Shown here: positions 15,354 to 23,937 of the stretch, piece after piece
Numbering within the stretch: position 1 is the stretch's first letter
How the letters are laid out: each line of letters starts with the position of its first letter
NCBI RefSeq assembly: GCF_026968045.1
Contig: NZ_JAPVBQ010000001.1
Coordinates: 1,439,238 to 1,503,237, forward strand
From: Modestobacter sp. VKM Ac-2977
GTDB lineage: Bacteria > Actinomycetota > Actinomycetes > Mycobacteriales > Geodermatophilaceae
Reading direction: 5' to 3'
DNA length: 64,000 nucleotides
Notes under the pieces: generated by a model
Seen by the model: the letters and a program-made list of their open reading frames with translations, nothing else
Told to the model about the DNA's origin: nothing
Database searches by the model: none
Position numbers and translations under genes: made by a program

Positions 15354-15655
15354 GGCGCGTCGCGCCCTGGCTGGTGCTCGCCATCGGTGCCGGTCTGGCG
15401 GCCGCCGGGGTGGTGGTCCTCTGGCTGGCCGACACCCGGCCGCCCACGTGGACCGCCTACTCCGGCTCCTACGAGCCGCTCGTCCCCGACTCCGTCGCGG
15501 CGTACGAGAGCGACCTGGTGCTCACCTTCGACGGTGGTCCCACCCTGCTGTGGGGGCAGCAGCACCTGGTCGGCGCCGGGCTGCTGGTGGGCGGGCTGCT
15601 GGTCCTCACCGGCGTGGGCGGATTCCTCCTCGGTCGGCGACGACGCGCCGTCTGA
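15350..15655 (+). CDS. Small two-helix membrane protein at the end of the pyr operon
   Basis: Unrecognised protein of 101 residues. It starts at GTG 15350, overlapping the pyrF stop by four bases like every other junction in this operon, which is the main argument that it is real. Two hydrophobic segments are clear, about residues 7-27 and 73-93, separated by a 45-residue hydrophilic stretch with a YSGSYEPLVPDS segment; the C-terminus ends in Arg-rich RRRR. The middle part should face outside if the positive ends stay in the cytosol. No function can be assigned; coupling to pyrimidine synthesis may be incidental. Confidence 0.7.
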   Translation: MRRVAPWLVLAIGAGLAAAGVVVLWLADTRPPTWTAYSGSYEPLVPDSVAAYESDLVLTFDGGPTLLWGQQHLVGAGLLVGGLLVLTGVGGFLLGRRRRAV

Positions 15656-15768
15656 CCAGCGGTGACGGCACGGTTACTGCACCGTCCGGTCCGATCGCGT
15701 GTCCGTGCAGCACACCGACCCGGCGCAGATGACACGGGGTCCAGGATGACCAGCGGGTTCGAGGTGAC

Positions 15769-15774
15769 TAGGTT
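15769..15774 (+). promoter_or_regulatory. Possible -10 element before mihF
   Basis: TAGGTT in the 217-base gap between the pyr operon and mihF. It would start a transcript about 95 bases before the mihF GTG. The -35 region is not clear, and this is a weak call based on hexamer likeness and position. Confidence 0.3.
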
Positions 15775-15872
15775 GGCGCCCAGGCTCACACCGAGGGCCG
15801 CCGTCCAGGCACACTCCACACCGAACGACACCGCCGGTCGCAGCGCCGGCACGAACACGATTGGGTTGCTCC

Positions 15873-16202
15873 GTGCCCCTTCCCGAACTGACCCCCGAAC
15901 AGCGCGCCGCTGCCCTGGAGAAGGCCGCCGCGGCCCGCAAGGCCCGTGCCGAACTTCGTGAGCGGCTGAAGACCAAGGGCGCGACGGTCGGCGACGTCCT
16001 CAAGCAGGGTGAGACCGACGAGGTCATCGGCAAGATGCGCGTCTCCGCGGTGCTCGAGTCCCTCCCCGGGGTCGGCAAGGCGCGTGCTGCCAAGATCATG
16101 GAGCGCCTCGAGATCTCCCCGACCCGTCGCGTCCGTGGTCTCGGCGCCAACCAGCGCAAGGCGCTGGAGGCCGAGTTCGCCGGCGAGGTCGTCGAGCCCT
16201 GA
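15873..16202 (+). CDS. mihF: Integration host factor, actinobacterial type (mIHF)
   Basis: Nucleoid-associated DNA-binding protein needed for DNA bending and, in mycobacteria and Streptomyces, for normal growth and development. It is not related to the HU/IHF fold. The 109-residue protein begins [20 protein letters not shown] and carries the helix-two-turn-helix [18 protein letters not shown] and the conserved end [18 protein letters not shown] 15873 is chosen since the family starts at this point; a TTG 12 bases upstream would add an unconserved leader. mihF-gmk-rpoZ is a conserved actinobacterial order. Confidence 0.94.
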   Translation: MPLPELTPEQRAAALEKAAAARKARAELRERLKTKGATVGDVLKQGETDEVIGKMRVSAVLESLPGVGKARAAKIMERLEISPTRRVRGLGANQRKALEAEFAGEVVEP

Positions 16203-16252
16203 GCACGTCCCTGTCCCGACCGACGCACACCCCCAGCCCGAGGACGCCGAGC

Positions 16253-16828
16253 GTGGCCCGCACCCCTGCCCGCCTGACGGTCCTCTCGGGTCCCTCCGGG
16301 GTCGGGAAGGGCACGGTCGTCGCCGAGGTCCGGCGCCGGCACCCCGAGGTCTGGGTGTCGGTGTCGGTCACCACGCGGGCCCCGAGGCCCGGCGAGGTGG
16401 ACGGCGAGCACTACTGGTTCGTCGACGCCGAGTACTTCGACTGGCTGATCGAGCACGACGGCCTGCTCGAGTGGGCCGAGTACGCGGGCAACCGCTACGG
16501 CACCCCGGTCGCGCCGGTCCAGGAGCAGCTGGCCTCCGGTGCCCCGGCGCTGCTGGAGATCGAGCTGCAGGGCGCCCGGCAGGTGCGCGAGCGCGCGCCG
16601 GAGGCACAACTGGTCTTCCTGGCGCCGCCGTCCTGGGCGGAGCTGGTCAGCCGGCTGGCTGGCCGGGGCACCGAGCACCCCGAGGTGCAGTCCCGCCGGC
16701 TGGCGCTCGCCCAGGCCGAGCTGGACGCCTCCGGGGAGTTCGACGTGGTCGTCGTGAACGACGACGTGGCCAGGGCCGCCGACGAGTTGGTAGGCTTGCT
16801 GACTGCGTCTCCCCCCGCTGGTCCCTGA
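16253..16828 (+). CDS. gmk: Guanylate kinase
   Basis: Converts GMP to GDP with ATP. The 191 residues include the P-loop [12 protein letters not shown] near residue 12, the GMP-binding [20 protein letters not shown], and the lid/Tyr segment [16 protein letters not shown] start 50 bases after mihF. Its position beside rpoZ is conserved, which fits coordinated supply of GTP and RNA polymerase. No anomalies. Confidence 0.96.
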   Translation: MARTPARLTVLSGPSGVGKGTVVAEVRRRHPEVWVSVSVTTRAPRPGEVDGEHYWFVDAEYFDWLIEHDGLLEWAEYAGNRYGTPVAPVQEQLASGAPALLEIELQGARQVRERAPEAQLVFLAPPSWAELVSRLAGRGTEHPEVQSRRLALAQAELDASGEFDVVVVNDDVARAADELVGLLTASPPAGP

Positions 16829-16911
16829 CCGCGGCCGAGGGCGCACCCGAGGCGACCGAGCGGAGCCATCCGCCGCCCGCCCGCACACCGAGTTGAGGAG
16901 CACGCCCGCCC

Positions 16912-17175
16912 GTGTCCGGAGTCGCACCTGCCCCTGAGGGCATCACCAACCCGCCGATCGACGAGCTGCTCGAGCGGACCACCAGCAAGTACGGGCTGGT
17001 CATCTACGCCGCCAAGCGCGCGCGTCAGATCAACGCCTACTACAGCCAGCTCTCCGAGGGCCTGCTGGAGTACGTCGGCCCGCTGGTCGACACCGCGCCC
17101 CAGGAGAAGCCGCTCTCCATCGCGCTCCGCGAGATCAACGACGGCCTGCTGGCCCACACCGCCGGCGAGAACTAA
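16912..17175 (+). CDS. rpoZ: RNA polymerase omega subunit
   Basis: Small subunit that chaperones beta-prime assembly. The 87 residues include [30 protein letters not shown] and a C-terminal [13 protein letters not shown], all typical of actinobacterial omega. The GTG start lies 83 bases after gmk. The gene is followed within two bases by structured element B and then by a terminator hairpin, so it likely closes the mihF-gmk-rpoZ unit. Confidence 0.95.
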   Translation: MSGVAPAPEGITNPPIDELLERTTSKYGLVIYAAKRARQINAYYSQLSEGLLEYVGPLVDTAPQEKPLSIALREINDGLLAHTAGEN

Positions 17176-17176
17176 G

Positions 17177-17233
17177 AGGACTCCCTCGCCCCCGCCGCTC
17201 GCACGTTCGCGGCGGGACCCTGCGAGAGGGCCG
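17177..17233 (+). ncRNA. Structured 3' element, copy B (candidate new RNA motif)
   Basis: Same architecture as copy A, starting two bases after the rpoZ stop. AGGA (17177-17180), outer strand CTCCCTCGC (17181-17189) pairs with GCGAGAGGG (17222-17230) with one C·A mismatch and one U·G pair. The inner helix CCCGCCGC (17191-17198) with GCGGCGGG (17209-17216) is perfect here, where copies A and C have two A·C mismatches. Loop TCGCACGTTC; linker ACCCT; trailing CC. The bases of the outer helix differ from those in A and C while pairing is largely kept. Confidence 0.6.
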
Positions 17234-17255
17234 AACGGCCCCGAACTGATGAGGG

Positions 17256-17279
17256 AGCCCCCGGCTGGTGCCGGGGGCT
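17256..17279 (+). terminator. Terminator after rpoZ
   Basis: Perfect 10-bp stem AGCCCCCGGC (17256-17265) / GCCGGGGGCT (17270-17279) with loop TGGT, followed by TCGTCGT. It separates rpoZ and element B from coaBC. Confidence 0.85.
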
Positions 17280-17303
17280 TCGTCGTGCGTGGAGGATGGA
17301 CCC

Positions 17304-18542
17304 ATGAGCCAGATCGTCCTGGGCGTGGGTGGCGGCGTCGCGGCCTACAAGTCCGCGCTGCTGCTGCGCGCCCTCACCGAGTCCGGCCACGACGTCCGGG
17401 TGGTGCCCACGGTCTCCGCGCTGCGCTTCGTCGGTGCCGCGACGTTCGAGGCGCTCAGCGGCAACCCGGTGTCCACCGAGGTCTGGGACGACGTGCCCGA
17501 GGTGGCCCACGTCCGGATCGGGCAGACCGCCGACCTGGTCCTGGTCAACCCGGCCACCGCGGACCTGCTCGCCCGGGCAGCGGCCGGCCGGGCCGACGAC
17601 CTGCTCACCGCGACGCTCCTCACCGCGCACTGCCCGGTCGTCTTCGTGCCGGCCATGCACACCGAGATGTGGCAGCACCCGGCCACCCAGGACAACGTCG
17701 CGACGCTGCGCCGCCGCGGAGCCGTCGTGCTGCCCCCCGCGGTGGGGCGGCTCACCGGCCCGGACTCCGGCCCCGGACGGCTGCCCGAGCCGGCCGACGT
17801 CGCCGCACTGGCCGAGCTGGTGCTGTCCGCCGGCGCCGGCGCGCTCACCCCCGACCTCGATGGTCGCCGGGTCGTGATCAGCGCCGGTGGCACCCGGGAG
17901 CCGCTGGACCCGGTGCGGTTCCTGGGCAACCGCTCGTCCGGGCTGCAGGGCTGGGCGCTGGCCCGGGTCGCCGCCGCCCGGGGCGCCGAGGTGGTGCTGG
18001 TCGCCGCCAACGTCGAGCGGCCGGCCCCGTTCGGGGTGCGGGTGGTCCCGGTCGAGACCGCCGAGGAGCTGCGGCTCGCGATGCACAGTGAGTCGTCCGG
18101 TCGGGAGACGGCGCGCCCGGCCGACGTCGTGGTCATGGCCGCCGCCGTCGCCGACTTCCGGCCGACGACGGTCGCCGGCAGCAAGCTGAAGAAGGGCGGG
18201 GCCACCGAGCCCAGCTCGCTGGAGCTGGTCCGCAACCCCGACGTCCTGGTCGAGCTCGTGGGCGCCCGGCCGGCCGGGCAGCTCGTCGTCGGCTTCGCCG
18301 CGGAGACCGGCGACGCCGAGGGCGACGTGCTGACCCACGCCCGCGCCAAGCTGGCCCGCAAGGGCGTCGACCTGCTGGTGGTCAACGACGTCTCCGCCGG
18401 CCGGGTCTTCGGCCGGTCGGAGAACGAGGTGACGGTGCTGGCCGCCGACGGGACGGCGACCGCCGTGCCGGCCGGTCGCAAGGACGCGGTCGCCGCCGCG
18501 ATCTGGGACGTGGTGGCCGACCGGGTCGTCCCGCAGGCGTGA
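17304..18542 (+). CDS. coaBC: Bifunctional phosphopantothenoylcysteine decarboxylase / phosphopantothenate-cysteine ligase
   Basis: Two consecutive steps of coenzyme A synthesis. The N-terminal CoaC flavoprotein domain (about residues 1-180) starts [14 protein letters not shown] and includes the active-site [10 protein letters not shown], the His-containing variant also seen in mycobacteria. The C-terminal CoaB ligase has [23 protein letters not shown] and the CTP-binding lysine region SKLKKGG, with DLLVVNDVS near the end. ATG 17304 is preceded by GGAGG nine bases upstream; 412 residues, normal. No homologue-length anomaly. Confidence 0.95.
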   Translation: MSQIVLGVGGGVAAYKSALLLRALTESGHDVRVVPTVSALRFVGAATFEALSGNPVSTEVWDDVPEVAHVRIGQTADLVLVNPATADLLARAAAGRADDLLTATLLTAHCPVVFVPAMHTEMWQHPATQDNVATLRRRGAVVLPPAVGRLTGPDSGPGRLPEPADVAALAELVLSAGAGALTPDLDGRRVVISAGGTREPLDPVRFLGNRSSGLQGWALARVAAARGAEVVLVAANVERPAPFGVRVVPVETAEELRLAMHSESSGRETARPADVVVMAAAVADFRPTTVAGSKLKKGGATEPSSLELVRNPDVLVELVGARPAGQLVVGFAAETGDAEGDVLTHARAKLARKGVDLLVVNDVSAGRVFGRSENEVTVLAADGTATAVPAGRKDAVAAAIWDVVADRVVPQA

Positions 18543-18580
18543 CGTCAGCGCCTCACCGAACGGGCGTCGGCTCCCGCCGG

Positions 18581-18586
18581 TAGCCT
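18581..18586 (+). promoter_or_regulatory. Possible -10 element before metK
   Basis: TAGCCT about 90 bases before the metK GTG in the 127-base gap after coaBC. The leader has short GC-rich pairings but I found no SAM riboswitch core. Weak call from hexamer likeness only. Confidence 0.35.
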
Positions 18587-18669
18587 CAGCCGTCGGGCCG
18601 ACCACTGCCGTGGTGCAGCCCGGCCGACCGCGAACAACGCGCTCGGCAGCCGACTGCAGGGAGAACCGA

Positions 18670-19896
18670 GTGCCACGCCGTCTCTTCACGTCCGAGTCGG
18701 TGACCGAGGGCCACCCCGACAAGATCGCCGACCAGATCAGCGACTCGATCCTGGACGCGATGCTCGCGCAGGACCCGCGCAGCCGCGTCGCCGTCGAGAC
18801 CCTCATCACCACCGGCCAGGTGCACATCGCCGGTGAGGTCACCACCTCCGGCTACGTCGACATCGCCGACATCGTGCGCAAGACGATCCTCGGCATCGGC
18901 TACGACTCCTCCCGCAAGGGCTTCGACGGCGCCTCCTGCGGCGTCAGCGTCTCCATCGGCGCGCAGTCCCCGGACATCGCCCAGGGCGTGGACACCGGCT
19001 ACGAGGCGCGCAAGGCCGAGCTGAGCGCGGCCGAGCACCGGGCCGCGGTGGCCGACGACCTGATCGAGCGGCAGGGGGCCGGCGACCAGGGGCTGATGTT
19101 CGGGTTCGCCACCGACGAGACGCCCGAGCTGATGCCGCTGCCGATCGCGCTGGCGCACCGGCTGTCCCGGCGGCTGTCGGCGGTCCGCAAGGACGGGTCG
19201 GTGCCCTACCTGCGTCCGGACGGCAAGACCCAGGTCACCGTGGTCTACGAGGACGACCGCCCGGTCGCCGTGGACACCGTGGTGGTCTCCTCCCAGCACG
19301 CCGAGGACATCTCCATCGACACGCTGCTGGCCCCCGACGTCCAGGAGCTGGTGGTCGAGCCCGCGCTGCGCGAGCTGGGCCTGCCGACCACCGGCTACCG
19401 GCTGCTGGTGAACCCGACCGGCAAGTTCGTCATCGGTGGCCCGATGGGCGACGCCGGGCTGACCGGCCGCAAGATCATCGTCGACACCTACGGCGGCATG
19501 GCCCGGCACGGCGGCGGTGCCTTCTCCGGCAAGGACCCCTCGAAGGTCGACCGGTCCGGCGCCTACGCGATGCGCTGGGTGGCCAAGAACGTCGTCGCCG
19601 CCGGGCTGGCCCGCCGCTGCGAGGTGCAGGTCGCCTACGCGATCGGTGCCGCGCACCCGGTCGGCCTCTTCGTCGAGACCTTCGGCACCAACACGGTGCC
19701 GGAGGAGGCGCTGGAGAAGGCGATCACCGCGGTGTTCGACCTGCGGCCCGGTGCGATCGTGCGGGACCTGGACCTGCTGCGGCCGATCTACGCCCCGACG
19801 GCGGCCTACGGCCACTTCGGGCGCACCGACGTCGAGCTGCCCTGGGAGCGACTGGACCGCGTCGACGCGCTGAAGTCGGCGGTGGGCGTCTCCTGA
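18670..19896 (+). CDS. metK: S-adenosylmethionine synthetase
   Basis: Makes SAM from methionine and ATP. The GTG at 18670 gives 408 residues beginning [20 protein letters not shown], the canonical N-terminus with the catalytic His and metal-binding residues; AGGGAGA lies upstream. [12 protein letters not shown] (adenosine/methionine binding) and the phosphate-binding [16 protein letters not shown] are intact. The coding region ends at the stop TGA, within CTGA, where priA probably begins. Housekeeping gene without anomalies. Confidence 0.96.
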   Translation: MPRRLFTSESVTEGHPDKIADQISDSILDAMLAQDPRSRVAVETLITTGQVHIAGEVTTSGYVDIADIVRKTILGIGYDSSRKGFDGASCGVSVSIGAQSPDIAQGVDTGYEARKAELSAAEHRAAVADDLIERQGAGDQGLMFGFATDETPELMPLPIALAHRLSRRLSAVRKDGSVPYLRPDGKTQVTVVYEDDRPVAVDTVVVSSQHAEDISIDTLLAPDVQELVVEPALRELGLPTTGYRLLVNPTGKFVIGGPMGDAGLTGRKIIVDTYGGMARHGGGAFSGKDPSKVDRSGAYAMRWVAKNVVAAGLARRCEVQVAYAIGAAHPVGLFVETFGTNTVPEEALEKAITAVFDLRPGAIVRDLDLLRPIYAPTAAYGHFGRTDVELPWERLDRVDALKSAVGVS

Positions 19897-21890
19897 GCGC
19901 GGCACGACTGATCGACGACGACCCGGGCACCCGCACACAGCGGGTCGCCCGGGTCGTCGTCGATGTGCCGTTGGCGCACCTGGACCGGCCCTTCGACTAC
20001 GCCGTCCCCGAGGAGCTCGCCGAGCAGGTGGTGGCCGGCTGCCGGGTCCGGGTGCGGTTCGCCGGCAAGCTGGTGGACGGCGTCGTCCTGGAGCTGGCCG
20101 GTGACACCGACCACACCGGCAAGCTGGCCCCGCTGGCCAAGGTGGTCTCCGCCGAGCCCGTGCTCACCCCCGAGGTCGCCGAGCTGGCCCGCTCGGTCGC
20201 CGACCGCTACGCCGGGTCGCTCACCGACGTGCTGCGGCTGGCCCTGCCACCGCGCCGCGGCGCCCCGGAGAAGCGGCCCCGGCTCGACCCGCCGCCCCCG
20301 CCGGAGGCCCCCGACCCGGCGGGCTTCGCCCGCTACCCGACCGGGCCGCAGCTGCTGACCGCGGTGGCCGAGGGACGGGCGGCCCGCGCGGTGTGGACGG
20401 CGCTGCCCGGGGAGGACTGGCCGACCCGGCTGGCCGAGCTGGCGCAGGCCGCGCTGTCGGGCGGGCGCGGCGCGCTCGTCGTCGTCCCCGACGGCAAGGA
20501 CCTGGACCGGCTGGCCGCCGCGGCCGAGCGGCTGCTGCCGGCCGGTTCGGTCGCGGTGCTGCGCGCCGACTCCTCGCCGGACACCCGCTACGGGCGCTTC
20601 CTCGCCGCCTCCCGCGGCACCGCCCAGGTGGTGCTCGGCACCCGCGGCTCGGTGTTCGCGCCGGTGCGTGAGCTGGGCCTGGTGGCGATCTGGGACGACG
20701 GCGACGACCTGCACGCCGAGCCGCGGGCGCCCTACCCGCACGCCCGGGACGTGCTGGTGCACCGGGCGCACCTGGCCTCCTGCGCGGCCGTGGTCGCCGG
20801 CACGGCGCGCACCGCGGAGGCGGCACTGCTGGTGGAGTCCGGGTGGGCGCACGAGCTGATCGCCGACCGGGCCACCCTGCGGGCCGCCGCGCCGCGGGTG
20901 GAGGCCCTCGGCAGCGACTTCGAGCTGGCCCGGGACCCGGCCGCGCGCTCGGCCCGGTTGCCCACGCTCGGGTTCACCGTGGCCCGGCGCGCGTTGGCCG
21001 ACGGCGCCCCCGTGCTGATCCAGGTGCCGCGCTCCGGGTACGTGCCCTCGCTGGTCTGCGACCGCTGCCGGGCGCCGGCCCGCTGCGCGCACTGCGCCGG
21101 CCCGCTGGGGATCGCGCCGGCGCCCGGGCCGAACGGGGTGCGGATCGCGGCTTGTCGGTGGTGCGCCCGCCCGGCGGCGACCTTCGACTGCCCGCACTGT
21201 CACGGCACCAAGCTGCGGGCCGCCGTGATCGGCGCCTCTCGCACGGCGGAGGAGCTGGGCCGGGCGTTCCCCGGAGCGGCCGTGCGGGTCTCCGGCCGCA
21301 GCTCCGGCGTGCTGGCGGAGGTCTCCGGTGACCCGGCGATCGTGGTGGCCACGCCGGGGGCGGAGCCGGTGGCCGAGGGCGGCTACGGCGCGGCGCTGCT
21401 GCTGGACTCCTGGGCACTGCTGGGCCGGGCCGACCTGCGGGCGGGGGAGGAGACGATGCGCCGCTGGATGAACGCCGCCGGGCTGGTGCGGGCCGGCGGC
21501 CAGGTGGTGGTCGCCGCCGACGCCGCGCACCCGGTCGTGCAGGCGCTGGTGCGCTGGGACCCGGCCGGGCTGGCCACCCGGGAGCTGGCCGACCGCCGCG
21601 AACTCGGCTTCCCGCCGGTCACCCGGATGGCCTCGCTGTCGGCGTCACCGGCGGCGCTGGCGGACTTCCTCGCGGCGCTGCGGCTGCCCGAGGGCGCCGA
21701 CGTCCTCGGTCCGGTGCCCGAGCCCCCGCGGCCGGGGCAGGAGGGCGAACGGGAGCGCTACCTGGTCCGGGTGCGGCGCAGCGACGGGGCGGCCCTGGCG
21801 CGGGCGCTGCACGACGTCCAGGGAGTGCGCAGCGCCAAGAAGGTCGCCGAGCACGTCCGCGTGCAGCTGGACCCGCTCGAGCTGGCCTAG
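19893..21890 (+). CDS. priA: Primosomal protein N' (PriA), actinobacterial degenerate type
   Basis: Replication-restart protein homologue of about 665 residues. The family-conserved segment [20 protein letters not shown] begins before the first GTG in frame (19965). The only start-like codon that would keep it is CTG 19893, which overlaps the metK stop as CTGA; I place the start there with caution. The helicase motifs are missing: the Walker A position reads [10 protein letters not shown] and the DEAH-box position reads WDDGDD. The zinc-binding segment is intact ([29 protein letters not shown]). In actinobacteria this type is thought to act as a loader or structural factor and not as a helicase. 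Confidence 0.87.
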   Translation: MSAARLIDDDPGTRTQRVARVVVDVPLAHLDRPFDYAVPEELAEQVVAGCRVRVRFAGKLVDGVVLELAGDTDHTGKLAPLAKVVSAEPVLTPEVAELARSVADRYAGSLTDVLRLALPPRRGAPEKRPRLDPPPPPEAPDPAGFARYPTGPQLLTAVAEGRAARAVWTALPGEDWPTRLAELAQAALSGGRGALVVVPDGKDLDRLAAAAERLLPAGSVAVLRADSSPDTRYGRFLAASRGTAQVVLGTRGSVFAPVRELGLVAIWDDGDDLHAEPRAPYPHARDVLVHRAHLASCAAVVAGTARTAEAALLVESGWAHELIADRATLRAAAPRVEALGSDFELARDPAARSARLPTLGFTVARRALADGAPVLIQVPRSGYVPSLVCDRCRAPARCAHCAGPLGIAPAPGPNGVRIAACRWCARPAATFDCPHCHGTKLRAAVIGASRTAEELGRAFPGAAVRVSGRSSGVLAEVSGDPAIVVATPGAEPVAEGGYGAALLLDSWALLGRADLRAGEETMRRWMNAAGLVRAGGQVVVAADAAHPVVQALVRWDPAGLATRELADRRELGFPPVTRMASLSASPAALADFLAALRLPEGADVLGPVPEPPRPGQEGERERYLVRVRRSDGAALARALHDVQGVRSAKKVAEHVRVQLDPLELA

Positions 21891-22114
21891 GGAGCGTCTC
21901 TCACGTGCGGGTCCAGGGCGAGACGGTCCTCGATCACCTCGTGAAGGCACGGCGGGTCGACGTCACCGACGCTGCGCCAGGTGGCGATCTCGCTCGCCCC
22001 CGGACGGGAGCCGCAGCGACGCCGTAGCGCTCTCCACCCTGGCCACCGGGCAGACGCCAGCAGAAGCCCTCGTCGACCAGCGTGAACTGGGTGGACGACC
22101 ACGTGAGCTGGGTG

Positions 22115-22183
22115 AGGACCCCGCCCCCACCGCTTGCGGGCTCGCGAGCTCGCAAGCCCGCGACAGGGCTCAGCAGGGGGCCA
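22115..22183 (+). other. Possible degenerate copy of the structured element, in a gene-poor stretch
   Basis: Bases 21891-22214 hold no gene I can support. Within them, AGGA (22115) then CCCCGC, and at the far end GCAGGGG followed by CC, echo the outer frame of copies A-C, with only a short bulged outer helix. The interior has a 26-base near-palindrome (22132-22157, one mismatched pair) built around GCTCGCGAGC. It could be a decayed copy or an unrelated hairpin. The rest of the stretch shows only short, unconvincing frames. Confidence 0.3.
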
Positions 22184-22200
22184 ACTGCACCACCACTCAC

Positions 22201-22231
22201 AGGCCCGCCCGGAGCTACCTCCGGCGGGCCT
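22201..22231 (-). terminator. Hairpin over the end of the small membrane gene
   Basis: AGGCCCGCC plus GGAG (22201-22214, one bulged C) pair with CTCC plus GGCGGGCCT (22219-22231), giving about 13 bp. The stop codon of the minus-strand gene lies in the loop. No T tract; terminator role is likely but not certain. Confidence 0.55.
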
Positions 22232-22403
22232 GCAGTGCGTCGAGGCCCAAGCCGACGGCCACCCCGGTGCTGAGGCCGACTGCCAGGTTGTCCAGCACGG
22301 TGAGCCCCAGCGCCGTGCCCAGCGACATGCCCAGGGCGAGGCCGGTGCCCGACTGCCAGCGGGGCTGGTCGGCGGGGGACGACGACTCGGGTGGCTCGGC
22401 CAT
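22215..22403 (-). CDS. Small membrane protein, unknown function
   Basis: Protein of 62 residues: a hydrophilic head with PPESSSPADQPRW, then one long Gly/Ala/Leu-rich hydrophobic region (about residues 21-55) that could form one or two membrane helices, ending in QARRR. It is divergent from the ArsR-type gene. Its start has TAGGGT (22410-22415 on the opposite strand) six bases upstream, so the transcript may be leaderless, and operator site 1 lies just beyond it. That arrangement suggests control by the neighbouring ArsR-type regulator. No function recognised. Confidence 0.6.
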   Translation of the reverse strand: MAEPPESSSPADQPRWQSGTGLALGMSLGTALGLTVLDNLAVGLSTGVAVGLGLDALQARRR

Positions 22404-22415
22404 GCCGGCACCCTA

Positions 22416-22448
22416 GGTGTCGTGGACAACCTGCCTGGTCACGACACC
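22416..22448. promoter_or_regulatory. Operator site 1 of the ArsR-type regulator (inverted repeat)
   Basis: Perfect 9-bp inverted repeat GGTGTCGTG / CACGACACC (22416-22424, 22440-22448). The inner 19 bases (22423-22441, TGGACAACCTGCCTGGTCA) match 14 of 19 positions of site 2. It covers the -20 to -38 region before the probable leaderless start at 22403 on the minus strand. Confidence 0.6.
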
Positions 22449-22502
22449 CAGGCGTACCCAGCCGTCCCGTCGGCGGCCGCGGTGTGGGCGTCGCAGAAGA
22501 CC

Positions 22503-22521
22503 TTGACAACTTTTCTTGTCA
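22503..22521. promoter_or_regulatory. Operator site 2 overlapping the promoter of the ArsR-type gene
   Basis: TTGACAACTTTTCTTGTCA contains the inverted repeat TGACAA / TTGTCA. Its first six bases are also a consensus -35 (TTGACA, 22503-22508), followed after 17 bases by CACGGT (22526-22531) as a possible -10 and then, six bases on, by the ATG at 22538. Autoregulation through this site is the natural reading. Confidence 0.65.
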
Positions 22522-22537
22522 GGGGCACGGTCGCGGC

Positions 22538-23116
22538 ATGCAGGACGTCGAGGTCATCGAGGACGCGGAGGCAGCGGCCGCCGCGCTGGACCCGGTCCGG
22601 GCCCAGCTGCTCGGCGAGCTGGCCGTCCCGGCCTCCGCCGCCGGGCTCGCCGCCCGGGTCGGCATCGCGCGCCAGAAGGTCAACTACCACCTCAGGGCGC
22701 TGGAGGCGCACGGTCTGGTGAGGCTGGCCGAGGAGCGCCGGCACGGGGGCATCACCGAACGGGTGCTGCAGGCGTCGGCGGCATCGTACGTCGTGTCGCC
22801 GGCGGCCGTCAGCGCGTCCGCGGCCGATCCGGACGCCAACGCCGACCACCTGTCGGCGGGCTACCTCGTCGCGCTGGCCGGCCGGCTGGTGCGCGAGGTC
22901 GGCGCCCTGGCGCGCCGGGCCGGTGCGTCCGGCACGCGCCTGCCGACGCTGACCATCGACACGGAGATCGGCTTCCGGTCGGCCGCCGACCGGGCTGCCT
23001 TCGCCGACGACCTGACCGCGGCGGTGCTCGACCTGGCCGCTCGGTACCACCACGACGACGGGCGCCCGCACCGGCTCGTCGTCGCCGCCCACCCCGTTCC
23101 CGAGGAGAGAACATGA
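22538..23116 (+). CDS. ArsR/HTH_20-type winged-helix regulator
   Basis: DNA-binding regulator of 192 residues. The N-terminal winged helix contains LDPVRAQLLGELAVPASAAGLAARVGIARQ-like DNA-reading segments (roughly residues 14-75); the C-terminal half (about 95-185) is not a metal-sensor domain and has no cysteine pair, so sensing of a metal is unlikely. ATG 22538 sits six bases after a -10-like hexamer, suggesting a leaderless mRNA. The stop overlaps the ATG of the SRPBCC gene, a regulator plus SRPBCC pairing common in actinobacteria. The ligand is unknown. Confidence 0.85.
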   Translation: MQDVEVIEDAEAAAAALDPVRAQLLGELAVPASAAGLAARVGIARQKVNYHLRALEAHGLVRLAEERRHGGITERVLQASAASYVVSPAAVSASAADPDANADHLSAGYLVALAGRLVREVGALARRAGASGTRLPTLTIDTEIGFRSAADRAAFADDLTAAVLDLAARYHHDDGRPHRLVVAAHPVPEERT

Positions 23117-23904
23117 GCACGACCACGGACGTCCCGTACCGGCTGGAGTTCAGCGTCGAGGTCCCGGGCACCCCGGAACAGGTCTGGCAGGCCATCGCGA
23201 CCGCCCGGGGCCTGAACTCCTGGTTCCTGCCGACGGAGCTGGAGGAGCGCGAGGGCGGCTCCCTGCACTTCGCCATGGGCCCCGAGATGGGCTCGGACGG
23301 CCGGGTCACCGGCTGGGACCCGCCGCGCCGCATCGCCTACGAAGAGGACTGGGCCGCCCTGATGGGCAAGGACCCGGACGCGCTGAGCCCGCTGAAGTCG
23401 GAGTTCCTCGTCGAGGCGCAGTCCGGCGGCACCTGCGTCGTGCGGGTCACCAGCAGCGGCTTCGGGACCGGCGCCGCCTGGGAGTCGGAGTGGTGGGACG
23501 ACATGGGCTCGAGCTGGCGGCCCTTCTTCGACAACCTGCGCCTCTACCTGGCGCACTTCCCCGGCCAGGAGGCCACGCAGCTGGAGGCCACCGCCTCCCA
23601 CCCCGGCGACGCGGGAGCGCTCTGGTCGACCGTGCGCGACGCGCTCAACCTGGGTGCGGAAGGCGCGACGGTCGAGGTGCGCGGCGCCACCGGCACGGTC
23701 GAGCGGGTCGGCGAGCGGCAGGCGCTGGTCCGGCTCACCGCACCGGTTCCCGGGATGCTCAGCGTCTTCACGTACGGCGAGGGAGACGGCACGGCGATGG
23801 CGGGCGTGCGGGCGTACCTGTTCTCCGCCGACGCCGCGGACCACGTGCGGCGCGAGCAACCGGCCTGGCAGGCCTGGCTGCAGCAGCTCTCCGTCCCGGC
23901 CTGA
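23113..23904 (+). CDS. SRPBCC domain (AHSA1-like) protein
   Basis: 263-residue protein, co-translated with the regulator before it (ATGA overlap). The N-terminal 145 residues form an AHSA1/START-like fold: FSVEVPGTPEQVWQAIATARGLNSWFLP, GGSLHFAMGPEMG, VTGWDPPRRIAYEEDW and WDDMGSSWRPFFDNLRLYL are typical. The remaining 115 residues look like a second, more divergent copy of a small hydrophobic-pocket domain. Such proteins bind small lipophilic molecules; a ligand or partner cannot be named. Probably regulated by the ArsR-type protein through site 2. Confidence 0.85.
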   Translation: MSTTTDVPYRLEFSVEVPGTPEQVWQAIATARGLNSWFLPTELEEREGGSLHFAMGPEMGSDGRVTGWDPPRRIAYEEDWAALMGKDPDALSPLKSEFLVEAQSGGTCVVRVTSSGFGTGAAWESEWWDDMGSSWRPFFDNLRLYLAHFPGQEATQLEATASHPGDAGALWSTVRDALNLGAEGATVEVRGATGTVERVGERQALVRLTAPVPGMLSVFTYGEGDGTAMAGVRAYLFSADAADHVRREQPAWQAWLQQLSVPA

Positions 23905-23937
23905 CCTCCTGCACCTGGTGCCCGGGCTGCCGGGTGG

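Noticed and set aside
15740-15790. tRNA-like GGTTCGAGG segment before mihF
   Set aside because: No cloverleaf can be folded around it.
18543-18669. SAM riboswitch before metK
   Set aside because: Searched by eye for SAM-I, SAM-II and SAM-IV cores; only generic GC-rich hairpins are present.
22132-22157. Near-palindrome as a phage or plasmid attachment site
   Set aside because: No integrase, tRNA end or second copy nearby; it fits a hairpin or a decayed repeat better.
21934-22509. Possible pseudogene on the minus strand between priA and the ArsR-type gene
   Set aside because: Short frames contain no recognisable domain in any frame; nothing supports a broken gene.
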